DNA of 64,000 nt, taken from NCBI GenBank assembly GCA_031368215.1, contig JANLRD010000028.1:55740-119739 (forward strand), read 5' to 3'. Under the pieces are notes generated by a model that did no database searches, was not told the DNA's origin, and worked only from the letters and a program-made list of their open reading frames with translations. Each line of letters begins with the position of its first letter. The stretch's first letter is position 1. A program made the translations under genes and the position numbers. Positions 10,000 through 20,956 of this stretch are shown piece after piece. Origin of the DNA: JANLQX01 sp031368215 (GTDB taxonomy: Bacteria; Actinomycetota; Acidimicrobiia; Acidimicrobiales; JANYDT01).

Positions 10000-10957
10000 G
10001 GAGTGGGGGCGCCGGCGGTGGAGCACCGCCATCGAGAGCGCCGGCGCTGACCAGAACGGTTCGGCCCGGGCCTCGGACACCATCGCGCCGCATCCGCTCC
10101 GTGATGCGCGACCGAAGCTCACGGGCCACGTCCCACTGCTTGCGCGGGGCCGTCTTGGCAAGGATGCGGATCGACACACCCTCGGCCACCATCGCCTGGA
10201 GGCCCTGCACCTCAGGTGGTTCGAGCAGAAACTGGCTCCACGCCGGATCGCGATGCATGGCGTCGATCTCCTCGGCGAGTGCGGCCATGACCGCGGCAGA
10301 GTCGTTCTCGTAGCCGATGGTCACGTCAACCACGGCGCGGGACCACTCCATCGATTGATTGCCCACGGAGCGGATCTCCCCGTTGGGGATGAACCAGACC
10401 GTTCCGTCGACGGAGCGAAGGCGTGTCACGCGAAGGTTGACGTCCTCGACCGTGCCGCTCGTCGTTCCGACCGTGATGACATCACCCACGCTGTACTGGT
10501 CCTCGAGAAGGACGAACAGTCCGCTCAGGTAGTCCTTGATGAGCGACTGCGCTCCGAACGCAATCGCGACGCCGGCGATTCCGGCACCGGCGACAAGAGG
10601 ACCGAGTTCCACACCGAGCAGTCCGATGATCGTCAACGCGGCGATGACCCCGACAACGACGCGCCACAGGCTCGCGACCGCATCGGCGACCGTAACAGCG
10701 CGCTGCTCGGTTCGTGCATCGCGTAGTCGTTTCGGGGCGGCGAGACGCGCGGTGAGCAGCGACCGACGCAGGAACGCCCCGCCGAGTCGGGCGATGACGA
10801 AGGCACCGACGAGCACGCCGAGGATCCGGAGAGGACCGAGCACGACGAGCTCAACGGTCTGCGCCCCGAAATCGGTCATACCGGCATTGCGGAGCCAGTT
10901 CCCGAGCCAGCCGAACTCGACCGGAGTCGTCGAGATGGAAGCGGCGGTGACGATCAC
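9983..10957 (-). CDS. Small-conductance mechanosensitive channel (MscS family)
   Basis: 324-residue membrane channel. Two N-terminal hydrophobic helices (~35-65 and ~95-120) lead to the pore helix TM3 with VAGAGIAGVAIAFGAQSLIKDYLSG, the Gly/Ala-packed helix diagnostic of MscS. Then comes the beta domain (YSVGDVITVG, then GTVEDVNLRVTRLRSVDGTVWFIPNGEI) and the C-terminal alpha/beta domain. The tail is Pro-rich. GTG start at 10957 is preceded by GGGGA. It protects against osmotic down-shock. Its 3' end overlaps the convergent Nudix gene by 17 bases. Confidence 0.93.
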   Translation of the reverse strand: MIVTAASISTTPVEFGWLGNWLRNAGMTDFGAQTVELVVLGPLRILGVLVGAFVIARLGGAFLRRSLLTARLAAPKRLRDARTEQRAVTVADAVASLWRVVVGVIAALTIIGLLGVELGPLVAGAGIAGVAIAFGAQSLIKDYLSGLFVLLEDQYSVGDVITVGTTSGTVEDVNLRVTRLRSVDGTVWFIPNGEIRSVGNQSMEWSRAVVDVTIGYENDSAAVMAALAEEIDAMHRDPAWSQFLLEPPEVQGLQAMVAEGVSIRILAKTAPRKQWDVARELRSRITERMRRDGVRGPGRTVLVSAGALDGGAPPPAPPLPTNAG

Positions 10958-11047
10958 TTCCCCAGTCTCGCCGAACCGGTCTGCAGACAGGGGTCATTGA
11001 CCGGACGACCTGTCCGGTGCGCACGACACGCCGCTAGCGTGTGGACC

Positions 11048-12025
11048 ATGACCTGGTTGCTTACCGGCGGGGCCGGATACATCGGTGCACATATTGTCCG
11101 AGCACTCCAGGAGATCGGCCGGGAGGTGGTGGTCGTCGATGACCTGACCTCGGGCTTCGCCGACCACATTCCCAACGGCGTTCCGCTCGTCCGTGCAAAT
11201 GTCCTCGACACCGATGTCCTCGAGGCGACCATGCGCGAGCACAACGTCGTCGGCGTCGTCCACCTCGCGGCGAAGAAGGCGGTCGGCGAATCGGTGGAGC
11301 GCCCGCTGTACTACTACGAACAGAACGTCACCGCGATGTGCCATCTGCTGGAGGCGATGGAGCGCGTCGATGTCAAACGCCTGATGTTTTCCTCGAGCAG
11401 CGCAACCTACGGCGACGTCCTTGTCGACACGGTCACCGAGGAGACGCCGAAGCACCCGACGAGTCCCTATGGCGAGACAAAGCTCATCGGTGAGTGGCTG
11501 ATGAAGGCGCAGAGCAAAGCCGTCGGTATGTCCTATGTGAGCTTACGGTATTTCAATGTCGCCGGAGCCGGCGCCCCCGAACTCGGCGATCAGGGTGCCG
11601 CCAACCTGATTCCCTTGGTCTTCCGAGCGCTTACCGCTGGCGAACGACCGAAGGTGTTCGGGGCCGACTGGCCGACCCGCGACGGATCTTGCATCCGCGA
11701 CTACATCCACGTGGTTGACGTCGCCAGGGCCCACGCCGCAGCGGTCCGTGTTCTCGACGAGAACGCGCCGACCGGCAAGGTCCACGGACGCGAGTACAAC
11801 ATCGGCACAGGACTCGGCTCGACGGTGCTCGAAGTCATCAATGTCGCCTGCGAAGTTACGGGGATCCACATAGAGCCGGAGGTGGTGGGAAGGCGACCGG
11901 GCGACCCGGCACGAATCGTCGCCGACCCATCGGCGGCGGAACGCGAGCTGGGTTGGAAGGCCACCCACGACCTGCGCGACATGGTCGCCAGCGCGTGGGC
12001 CAGTTGGCAGCAACAGGCGCATTGA
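11048..12025 (+). CDS. galE: UDP-glucose 4-epimerase
   Basis: 325-residue extended short-chain dehydrogenase. The Rossmann motif is GGAGYIGAHIVRAL (residues 7-20); catalytic residues are Ser/Thr in SSSSATYGD and Tyr-Lys in SPYGETKLIGEW; YFNVAGAG and GTRDGSCIRDYIHV-type motifs match GalE rather than RmlB (here the segment reads WPTRDGSCIRDYIHVVDVA). Interconverts UDP-glucose and UDP-galactose, supplying sugars for cell-surface glycans. The ATG at 11048 is immediately before the Rossmann fold. The permease gene follows after 1 base, suggesting an operon. Confidence 0.93.
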   Translation: MTWLLTGGAGYIGAHIVRALQEIGREVVVVDDLTSGFADHIPNGVPLVRANVLDTDVLEATMREHNVVGVVHLAAKKAVGESVERPLYYYEQNVTAMCHLLEAMERVDVKRLMFSSSSATYGDVLVDTVTEETPKHPTSPYGETKLIGEWLMKAQSKAVGMSYVSLRYFNVAGAGAPELGDQGAANLIPLVFRALTAGERPKVFGADWPTRDGSCIRDYIHVVDVARAHAAAVRVLDENAPTGKVHGREYNIGTGLGSTVLEVINVACEVTGIHIEPEVVGRRPGDPARIVADPSAAERELGWKATHDLRDMVASAWASWQQQAH

Positions 12026-12026
12026 A

Positions 12027-12776
12027 TTGATCGCGGTGGCGATCCCACCGGGTCGGGTGGTTGCGGTCATCGCCGTCGTTCTCGTCGCGTCGGTGCTGCA
12101 GCGCGTCTCCGGTTTCGGCTTCGCGCTGGTGGCAACCTCGCTCCTTGCCCTCGCTATGCCGGTGTCGGATGCCGTCGTGATTCTTTCCTTCGTCTCGATC
12201 CCCTCCACCGCTCTGACGTGGCGCCAATTGCGGGGGCACGCCGATCCGACCCAGCTTCGGAGGCTCATCGCCTGGACACTCCCCGGTCTTCCTCTCGGAC
12301 TGATCATCCACACCTCGGTGCCGGACCGGCCCATGCGGCTGATCCTCGCCGTCGTCATCGCCGTCGCCGTCGCTCTCCTCGTCACCGGATGGAAGGTGCC
12401 CGTCCACCACGTTGCCCTCGCCGACGCGGTTGCCGGCTTCACGTCCGGCGTCTTGAACACCTCGACCGGAACCAATGGCCCACCGTTGGTGTTCGACCTG
12501 ACGAGTCAGGGCATCGCCCCCGATCGCCTGCGCGCCACGCTCTCGGGCGTCTTCGCGTTCGCCGGTGTCACGACCGTCATCCTCTTCGCCATCGAGGGTT
12601 CGCTGGACGCCAAGGCGCTCATCACCGGCGCCGCGGCCATGCCGTTCGCGATTGTCGGGCAGCGCCTCGGTACGCGGCTGGCATCGAGCGTGAGCGAAGA
12701 GATGTTCCGGCGTCTCACCTTCGCTCTGTTGATCGGCACTGCACTCTCAACGGGAGCAAAAGCGATCTTCTCCTGA
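12027..12776 (+). CDS. TauE/SafE-family membrane permease
   Basis: 249-residue integral membrane protein with about eight hydrophobic helices in two halves. The family signature appears twice: QRVSGFGFALVATSLLAL in the N-terminal half and GFTSGVLNTSTGTNGPPLVFDL in the C-terminal half. Members export sulfite, sulfoacetate or other small anions; the substrate here is not predictable. The start is probably TTG at 12027, directly behind galE, or GTG at 12036. It ends 11 bases from the convergent kgd. Confidence 0.85.
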   Translation: MIAVAIPPGRVVAVIAVVLVASVLQRVSGFGFALVATSLLALAMPVSDAVVILSFVSIPSTALTWRQLRGHADPTQLRRLIAWTLPGLPLGLIIHTSVPDRPMRLILAVVIAVAVALLVTGWKVPVHHVALADAVAGFTSGVLNTSTGTNGPPLVFDLTSQGIAPDRLRATLSGVFAFAGVTTVILFAIEGSLDAKALITGAAAMPFAIVGQRLGTRLASSVSEEMFRRLTFALLIGTALSTGAKAIFS

Positions 12777-12787
12777 CTCCCACCCGA

Positions 12788-15700
12788 TCAGAGCCCGGCG
12801 AGCACTCCGTGCTTGAGGTCGTCGAGCTCGACATCGTGGGCATGGTGACCGCCGACTGCCGGTGAGCTCGACGGCGGGCGACACACCGAAGAAAGAGTGC
12901 GGCCGAGGTCAGCGGTGATCGATGCGAGCCGGGGCTGGACGAAGGACCACCCACCCATGTTCGACGGCTCCTCTTGGAGCCAGAGGACCGATGAGGCGTT
13001 CGGGTACCGCCTGATGACCTCTCGGATCTGCTGCTCCGGCCACGGATAGAGCTGCTCGACCCGAACCACGGCGATCTGAGAGGGCGCACCAGCGGAAGCG
13101 GCGGCGTCTCGCGCGGCATAGGCGTCCCAGGCAACTTTGCCAGAGCACAGAACAATCCGACGGGCGCCCGCCGGATCGGCAAACGTCGCATCGTCGAGCA
13201 CCTCGTGAAATCGGCCGTTGACCAACTCGTCGATGTGGCTACGCGTCTGCCTCGCGCGAAGGCCGGACTTCGGCGACATCAGCACGCAGGGCTTGGCCTG
13301 GAGCGATTTCACCTGTCGGCGCAGAAGGTGGAAGATCTGCGCTGCAGTCGTGACATTGCAGACCCTGATGTTGTCGTCGGCGCACGATTGCAGGAACCGC
13401 TCGAGCCGGGCCGAGGAGTGTTCGGGCCCCTGTCCCTCGTAGCCGTGAGGAAGGAGCATGGTGAGTCGCGATGTCTGACCCCATTTCGACTCCCCCGACA
13501 CGATGTACTGGTCGATCATGATCTGGGCACCGTTGACGAAGTCACCGAACTGTGCTTCCCAGGCGACGAACGCGTCGTGGTTCGAGATCGAGTAGCCGTA
13601 TTCGAAACCGAGGACGGCGTACTCCGACAGCGACGAGTCGTACACAACGAATCGACCCTGGTTCGACTCGAGCGTTGCGAGCGGATAGTGCTCGGCCCCG
13701 GTCTCGACGTCGATGAGCACCGACTGTCGATGACTGAACGTGCCACGCCGCGAGTCCTGACCGGTAATGCGGACGGTTCGGCCCTCCAGCACCATCGACC
13801 CGTAGGCCATGGCCTCGCCGAGGGCCCAATCGACCTCACCGGTCGCGTATGCCGCGGCTCGTGTCTCGAGCTGTTTCGCCAGCTTTGGATGAGCGTTGAA
13901 ACCTTCGGGCCACGAGTGCGTTGCCGCCGCGATGCGGTCGAGGACCTCTCGGGCGACCGCCGTGTTCACCGGTACGAACGATGCCGGGAGACCTTCGCCA
14001 CGAGGGATCGCCTCGTGTTCGACGCCCTCCTGCTTCTGCGCCCGGGTGAAGTCCAACGCGACCTGCATCATGGCTTCGAACTCGGCAATTGCTGCGTCGG
14101 CCTCCTCCTGCGTGATGTCCTTGCGGCCGGCGAGGTCGCGCGTGTAGAGCTCGCGGACCGAAGGCCGGTTGTCGATCACGTCGTACATGAGCGGCTGGGT
14201 GTACCGGGGCTCATCGCCTTCGTTGTGACCGTGTTTGCGGTAGCAGACCATATCGATCACGACGTCGCGCTTGAAGGTGTGGCGATACTCGAAGGCGAGT
14301 TTGCCGACGCGGAAACAGGCTTCGGGATCGTCGCCGTTCACATGGAAGATCGGGGCCTGGATGGTCTTGGCCACGTCCGTGCAATACGTCGAGGTGCGGG
14401 CCGAGTCGGGGTTCGTGGTGAAGCCGACCTGGTTGTTGATAACGACGTGGATGGTGCCGCCGGTTTTGTAGCCGGCGAGTTGCGAGAGCTGGAGGGTCTC
14501 CGGCACCACACCCTGTCCGGCGAAAGCAGAGTCGCCGTGCATCAGCAGAGGCATGACCGACGTGTCGCCGGCGCTACCGATGGCATCGAGCTTGGCGCGG
14601 ACCATTCCCTCCACAACCGGGTCGACAGTCTCCAGGTGGCTCGGGTTCGGGGAAAGCGTCACGCCGACCGCTCTGCCCGACAGGCCGGTGTACGTTCCGG
14701 TCGCGCCGAGGTGGTACTTCACGTCACCCGATCCCTGCACGGAACCGGTCGGCATGTCCTCGAACTCTCGGAACAACGTCGCCACGTCCTTCCCGACGAC
14801 GTTGACGAGCGTGTTGAGCCGACCGCGGTGGGGCATGCCGATGACCACTTCGCGGATGTCCGTTGCCGCGGCCGAGTCGAGAATGGCGTCGAGGATCACC
14901 ATCGCTGATTCCGCACCCTCGAGTCCGAACCGCTTCTGGCCGGTGAAGCGCTTGTGCAGGAACTTCTCGAACGCCTCGGCGGCGTTGAGTCGGCTGAGGA
15001 TCTGCTTCTGCGTGGCGACGTCGAGCGTGGTGTTCACACCTTCCACACGGCTCTGGATCCAGCGTTTCTGAACGGGATCCATGATGTGCATGTACTCGAC
15101 ACCAACTGTGCGGCAATACGCGTCACGCAGAATGCCGAGCAGCGAGCCGAGGGTGTGCTCGTCGGCGGTGCCGATCTTGCCGGTGTAGAACAGCCGGTCG
15201 AGGTCCCAGATCGACATGTCGAAGGTGATCGGATCGAGTTCGGCCGGCATGGTCGGAGCCTTGGCGTCAAGTGGGTCGAGGTCGGCGATCAAGTGGCCGC
15301 GCGAGCGGTATGCGTTGATGATCTCCTGGATCGCCGCTGCTTTCTCTGCCACGTTGCGGTCGGAGGAGACCGCGTTGTGGTCGCGGTTCCACCTCGCCGG
15401 CTCGTACGGGACGCCGAGCGATTCGAACACGTCGTCGTAGAACGAGTCCTCGCCGAGCAGCAACCGCTGTATCCGATCGAGGTACGAGCCGGATTCGGCA
15501 CCCTGGATGATGCGATGGTCGTAGGTCGACGTGAGCGTGATCACCTTGCTCACGCCGATCTCGGCGAGTTTCGCCGGATCGGCCGCCATGAACGCCGCCG
15601 GGAAGTCGATGGTGCCGAGTCCGATGATGGCCGCCTGTCCGGGCATCAGGCGGGGAACGGAATGGCGGGTGCCCAGCCCGCCGGGATTGGTGATCGAGAC

Positions 15701-16534
15701 GGTGACACCCTGGAAGTCGTCGACGACGAGTTTGTTGGTTCTCGCCTTCGCGATGAGGGATTCGTACGCGTCGTAGAACTCCGAGAAGGAAAGGGTGTCG
15801 GCGTTCTTGATGCACGGGACGACGAGGCTGCGCGAGCCGTCGGCCTTCTTCACGTCGACGGCGATGCCCAGGCCGACGTGGGGGTTGCGGACGATCTGCG
15901 GGTTGCCCGATGCGTCCGTCGTGTAGGTGTTGCGCATCGCTGGAACAGCATCGAGGGCCCGGGTGATGGCGAACGCAATCAGGTGGGTGAAGCTGACCTT
16001 CCCGCCACGGGTTCGCGCGAGGTACCGGTTCACGATGTTGCGTTCGACCTCGAGGAGCTTCGCCGGAATGTCGCGAACACTCGTTGCCGTCGGCACGTGG
16101 AGGCTCGCCTCCATGTTCATCACGATCTTGGCGGCGACGCCACGGAGCGGTTCAGCGGCACCGCCGGCGGGCACCGCGGGAGGCGGCGCGACTGGACGGG
16201 CCACGACAGCCACCGACTGGGCGGCCGCGGTCGTGGACACCGGCGCCAGACCGGGGGCGGCTTCCGTCGCCGAGACCCTGGCTGCCACGCCCGAGCCGTT
16301 CGAGCCATTCGAGCCGTTCGAGTCAAACACCGCCACCGGCGCGGAGGGGATCGTCACCATCGGAGAGACGGCTCGGACCGGTCCGGTTGGGGATCCGTTG
16401 CCGGTTGCGAAATACGCCTGCCAGCTCTCGGAGACCGAGGTCGGGCTGTCCGTCCACTTGGCCCGCATCTCGTCCACGAGCCAGGCGTTCGGGCCGAGGG
16501 CGAGTTCTTCGGGACTCAGAGCATTCACCCGCAC
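12788..16534 (-). CDS. kgd: Multifunctional 2-oxoglutarate enzyme Kgd (E2-like plus E1 domains)
   Basis: 1248 residues, full length for the actinobacterial fusion. The N-terminal ~35 residues (PNAWLVDEMRAKW) match the E1 N-terminal helix, then a Pro/Ala-rich linker, an E2-type acyltransferase domain without a lipoyl domain (~110-360, with the HRIIQGAESG active-site strand), and the thiamine-diphosphate E1 domain (~380-1248, with PHRGRLNTLVNV, GDSAFAGQG, HNEGDEPRYTQP and AHPEHSSARLERFL-like DGQGPEHSSARLERFLQ motif). It is the 2-oxoglutarate decarboxylase/dehydrogenase step of the TCA cycle, active with separate E2/E3 subunits. GTG start at 16534. No GarA or kinase gene is nearby. Confidence 0.94.
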   Translation of the reverse strand: MRVNALSPEELALGPNAWLVDEMRAKWTDSPTSVSESWQAYFATGNGSPTGPVRAVSPMVTIPSAPVAVFDSNGSNGSNGSGVAARVSATEAAPGLAPVSTTAAAQSVAVVARPVAPPPAVPAGGAAEPLRGVAAKIVMNMEASLHVPTATSVRDIPAKLLEVERNIVNRYLARTRGGKVSFTHLIAFAITRALDAVPAMRNTYTTDASGNPQIVRNPHVGLGIAVDVKKADGSRSLVVPCIKNADTLSFSEFYDAYESLIAKARTNKLVVDDFQGVTVSITNPGGLGTRHSVPRLMPGQAAIIGLGTIDFPAAFMAADPAKLAEIGVSKVITLTSTYDHRIIQGAESGSYLDRIQRLLLGEDSFYDDVFESLGVPYEPARWNRDHNAVSSDRNVAEKAAAIQEIINAYRSRGHLIADLDPLDAKAPTMPAELDPITFDMSIWDLDRLFYTGKIGTADEHTLGSLLGILRDAYCRTVGVEYMHIMDPVQKRWIQSRVEGVNTTLDVATQKQILSRLNAAEAFEKFLHKRFTGQKRFGLEGAESAMVILDAILDSAAATDIREVVIGMPHRGRLNTLVNVVGKDVATLFREFEDMPTGSVQGSGDVKYHLGATGTYTGLSGRAVGVTLSPNPSHLETVDPVVEGMVRAKLDAIGSAGDTSVMPLLMHGDSAFAGQGVVPETLQLSQLAGYKTGGTIHVVINNQVGFTTNPDSARTSTYCTDVAKTIQAPIFHVNGDDPEACFRVGKLAFEYRHTFKRDVVIDMVCYRKHGHNEGDEPRYTQPLMYDVIDNRPSVRELYTRDLAGRKDITQEEADAAIAEFEAMMQVALDFTRAQKQEGVEHEAIPRGEGLPASFVPVNTAVAREVLDRIAAATHSWPEGFNAHPKLAKQLETRAAAYATGEVDWALGEAMAYGSMVLEGRTVRITGQDSRRGTFSHRQSVLIDVETGAEHYPLATLESNQGRFVVYDSSLSEYAVLGFEYGYSISNHDAFVAWEAQFGDFVNGAQIMIDQYIVSGESKWGQTSRLTMLLPHGYEGQGPEHSSARLERFLQSCADDNIRVCNVTTAAQIFHLLRRQVKSLQAKPCVLMSPKSGLRARQTRSHIDELVNGRFHEVLDDATFADPAGARRIVLCSGKVAWDAYAARDAAASAGAPSQIAVVRVEQLYPWPEQQIREVIRRYPNASSVLWLQEEPSNMGGWSFVQPRLASITADLGRTLSSVCRPPSSSPAVGGHHAHDVELDDLKHGVLAGL

Positions 16535-16591
16535 CAGGCTACCCGCAGGGCGGTTTCATCAAGCGGAGCGGGCCCACGCGACCCGGGTCGA

Positions 16592-17524
16592 ATGACCTAT
16601 TCCGGTCAAGAAATTGTCGTTCCGGTCGATGGTTACACAGTGACAAACCAGCCGGAACGCACGGTGCTCCTCGTCCCGCCCCGGCGCCTCGGCGAACTGC
16701 TCACCCAGCGCCGGACCGAGATGCGCCAGTCCATCGGCGAGATCGAGCATCGATCGCTCGGACGATTCTCCGCCGGTGACCTGGCGTTGTTCGAAGCCGG
16801 TGAGGCGTCGCCCACCGACGAACAGCTCAGACACCTGGCCGGTATCTATGGCCTGGACCTCTCGGCCATCGCGCCCCAGCGCGCATTCCTCGAACTCGAC
16901 CTCTCCGAAGGACTGGTCTCGATAGGCGGCGAGGAGGAGCGGTTCGCCCCGGACCACGACGATCGCGAGATCCTCCTTCGGTATCTGGCAATCGTCTACC
17001 GGATGCGCGCCATCAACCCTGGTGTGGTCGTACCGGCCCGTACCGACGACCTCACCACGTTGGCACTCGTGTTCTCCACCACCCCGGCGGAGATGCGAGC
17101 AACGCTGGAGTCCCTGATGCTGGGCGAGCGGTCCGAGCTTCGGCGACGTCACGCCGAATTGAAGCGCCGCGTCGTCGTTCCGGGCCTCGGAGTGCTCGTG
17201 GCATTGACGACGGTCGGTGGTCTCCTGCTCGTCCGTCACGGAGCCGGTGCGATGCAGCCGCTCAAGACGACGACCAACCCCACCAATACCGCGTCGGTCG
17301 AGATCGGCTCGCCGCGGGTCTTCACGAACTCCGATGCCGCAGGCCGACCAGCCGGGTCGGTCGACATCGGATCCGCGCTCACCATGGAGCGCTCGCTCGC
17401 GGGTACGGACGCCGCCGTCAACGTCGACATCGGCTCGGCCCAGGTGATCGAGCGTGACCCGTTCCTGTTACGGCGGGGTCAGCCCAACGTCGACATCGGA
17501 TCCGCACTGATCATCGAGCGCTGA
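16592..17524 (+). CDS. Membrane-anchored helix-turn-helix protein with four C-terminal VDIGS repeats
   Basis: 310 residues with no named family that I recognise. Residues 27-100 look like an HTH_3/XRE-type unit (RRLGELLTQRRTEMRQS, then LALFEAGEASPTDEQLRHLAGIYG). A second helical part covers 120-190. One membrane helix lies at 193-214 (RVVVPGLGVLVALTTVGGLL), so the N-terminus should be cytosolic and the C-terminus outside. The outer part holds four copies of V(D/E)IGS at residues 236, 257, 278 and 300, spaced 21, 21 and 22 residues, the last three followed by (T/V/I)-x-ER; the protein ends exactly on the fourth. RodZ-like layout (HTH, TM, outer domain) is the closest analogy. Confidence 0.75.
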   Translation: MTYSGQEIVVPVDGYTVTNQPERTVLLVPPRRLGELLTQRRTEMRQSIGEIEHRSLGRFSAGDLALFEAGEASPTDEQLRHLAGIYGLDLSAIAPQRAFLELDLSEGLVSIGGEEERFAPDHDDREILLRYLAIVYRMRAINPGVVVPARTDDLTTLALVFSTTPAEMRATLESLMLGERSELRRRHAELKRRVVVPGLGVLVALTTVGGLLLVRHGAGAMQPLKTTTNPTNTASVEIGSPRVFTNSDAAGRPAGSVDIGSALTMERSLAGTDAAVNVDIGSAQVIERDPFLLRRGQPNVDIGSALIIER

Positions 17525-18782
17525 ACTCGAGTTTCTCCGACCCGGCGCGCGCATCCGCGCCGGACGCCCCCAGCCGCCCTCGCCCGGCCAGGCCCAGCGC
17601 GCCGGCGGCCGCGGCGGCGAACCCACCGGAGGCCATCGACCAACGAGCGCCGAAGTGGTCGGCGATGAACCCGATGATCGGACCGCCGATCGGCGTGGAT
17701 CCGAGGAACACGACCGACTGCAGGGCGAGCACGCGGCTTCGCATGGATGCATCGGAGTGCGCAGTGAGCATGCCGCTCAACTGGCTCATCAAGAGGCCGC
17801 CGCAATAGCCCATCGGCACTGAGCACACATTGGCAATCAGGAATCCGGGTGACGCGGCCACGCCGATCGCCGAGATACCCATGCCCAGGCACGCGAGCAG
17901 AAACAGCTGCAGCGACGGCGCTCGCCGCCGCGCCGAGGTCAGGGCGCCGGCGAAACTGCCGACACTGGTGATGGCAAAGAGTGCGCCGAGCCCGTCGGCC
18001 TGGCGTCCGAAGACGTCGGCGATGAGCAACGGGAAGGTGACCTGGTAGTTGAAGGCGAACGTCGCGACGACGGTCGTGGCGAGCATCGCCACACGCAGCA
18101 TCGGGGTCTCCCAGACGTGGCGAACCGCATCTCGGGCACCGCCGCGACTCGTCGGCGGCGCCGAGGCATGACGTCGATTCGTCATCGCCCGGAGCGCCAC
18201 GATCATGGCAAGGTACGAGAGCCCATTGGCGAGGAAACACCATGACGTGCCGGCAAACTTGGTCACGAAGCCACCCATAGCCATACCGAGCACGCGGCTC
18301 GAGGTGATCACACCGGTGTTGAGTGACATGGCGTTCGGCAGTGCCGACTTCGGAACGAGGTCACCGATGATCGAGCGGCGCACCGGCGTGTCGAACGCGC
18401 TGGCGAGACCACCGATCCCGCTGATGACGAGCACCGCACCGATCGACTCCCGATTCGTGAAGTCGAGTGCTGCGAGGGCGAGAGCGGTGGACGCCATTGC
18501 GACCTGCGTCACCAGCATGAGACGGCGTTTGTCCATGCGGTCGGCCAATGCTCCGGCCCACGCCCCCAGCAGGAGTGTCGGGCCGAACTGCACCACCCCG
18601 AGGAGGCCGAGGAGGGTGCCCCTGGCCCCGAGCTCATGCACGAAGAGCCACGAAAGAGCGATCGACTGCATCCAGGTGCCGAGCATCGACAGCGCCAGAC
18701 CGAGGAAGTAGCGGCCGGCGCCGGGGTACCGGAGGCTGGCGAACAACGCTGGCCGGGCCTCCATCTCCATCGCCTCGGTCAC
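17511..18782 (-). CDS. Major facilitator superfamily exporter (MFS_3 / EntS-like)
   Basis: 423-residue transporter with about 12 hydrophobic helices. It opens FASLRYPGAGRYFLGLALSMLGTWMQSIALSWL, typical of the MFS_3 (transmembrane secretion effector / enterobactin exporter-like) branch, with the loop 2-3 motif GALADRMDKRRLML and later DTPVRRSIIGDLVP. Substrate unknown; relatives export siderophores and drugs. GTG start at 18782, or ATG at 18770. The 3' end overlaps the convergent HTH-repeat gene by 14 bases. Confidence 0.87.
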   Translation of the reverse strand: MTEAMEMEARPALFASLRYPGAGRYFLGLALSMLGTWMQSIALSWLFVHELGARGTLLGLLGVVQFGPTLLLGAWAGALADRMDKRRLMLVTQVAMASTALALAALDFTNRESIGAVLVISGIGGLASAFDTPVRRSIIGDLVPKSALPNAMSLNTGVITSSRVLGMAMGGFVTKFAGTSWCFLANGLSYLAMIVALRAMTNRRHASAPPTSRGGARDAVRHVWETPMLRVAMLATTVVATFAFNYQVTFPLLIADVFGRQADGLGALFAITSVGSFAGALTSARRRAPSLQLFLLACLGMGISAIGVAASPGFLIANVCSVPMGYCGGLLMSQLSGMLTAHSDASMRSRVLALQSVVFLGSTPIGGPIIGFIADHFGARWSMASGGFAAAAAGALGLAGRGRLGASGADARAGSEKLEFSAR

Positions 18783-18855
18783 TGCGGCATCTTCTCACGA
18801 CCGCTCTGCGTCGCACATCTCCGGCGTCCGGCCGTGTCGGCGAGTGGGCAGAACG

Positions 18856-18916
18856 AGTGGTGTGTCTGCCGTATCGCTGCCCCGCCTTGCGGCCAGCTTC
18901 GGGCAGACACACCACT
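18856..18916. promoter_or_regulatory. 15-bp perfect inverted repeat (hairpin) in the ettA leader
   Basis: AGTGGTGTGTCTGCC (18856-18870) is exactly complementary to GGCAGACACACCACT (18902-18916), with a 31-base loop. The right arm ends 15 bases before the ettA ATG, so in RNA the hairpin would cover the region just upstream of the ribosome site. A competing short pairing (CCAC with GTGG at 18912-18928) is possible. It may be a leader attenuator or an operator between the divergent MFS and ettA genes. Confidence 0.55.
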
Positions 18917-18931
18917 AGGTTGGTGGGCCGT

Positions 18932-20626
<1,695 letters not shown>

Positions 20627-20644
20627 TACGCGTACGTTCGAATA

Positions 20645-20953
20645 GTGAACATCCGTCGGCTCCGGCGAATCATTGCGCTCTCCAGCGCGCTGAGCATTGC
20701 ATCCATGATCGTGTTCTCGATCAAGGACAACGCCGCCGGCGCCATGACGGGCGGGGTACTCGGGGCGATCGGGATCCTGTGTCTGATGGTGGGCAATGCC
20801 GTACACCTGGGCGACAACCTGGGAGGTGCACAGGAGGCCTTGGCTGCTGAGCTCGAAGCACGCGTCCAGGAGTTGGTCGACGCCGGCGCCGACGAGATCA
20901 GGGCCCGGGCAGTCGTCAACAAGGCCGTCCGCTACGGTCGCGGTGACCGCTGA
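20645..20953 (+). CDS. Small two-helix membrane protein, unknown function
   Basis: 102 residues from a GTG start. Basic N-terminus (NIRRLRRI), two hydrophobic segments (~8-24 and ~33-53, GGVLGAIGILCLMVGNAV), then a charged amphipathic C-terminal helix (EALAAELEARVQELVDAGADEIRARAVVNKAVRYG). No family recognised. It lies 18 bases behind ettA on the same strand and could be co-transcribed. It is called because of coding-like composition, compact spacing and a coherent membrane topology. Confidence 0.65.
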   Translation: MNIRRLRRIIALSSALSIASMIVFSIKDNAAGAMTGGVLGAIGILCLMVGNAVHLGDNLGGAQEALAAELEARVQELVDAGADEIRARAVVNKAVRYGRGDR

Positions 20954-20956
20954 TGC

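Noticed and set aside
14954..16591. Long open frame opposite kgd, continuing into the HTH-repeat gene
   Set aside because: It is antisense to a full-length, motif-complete Kgd and has no family resemblance; the real gene starts at 16592. High GC keeps antisense frames open.
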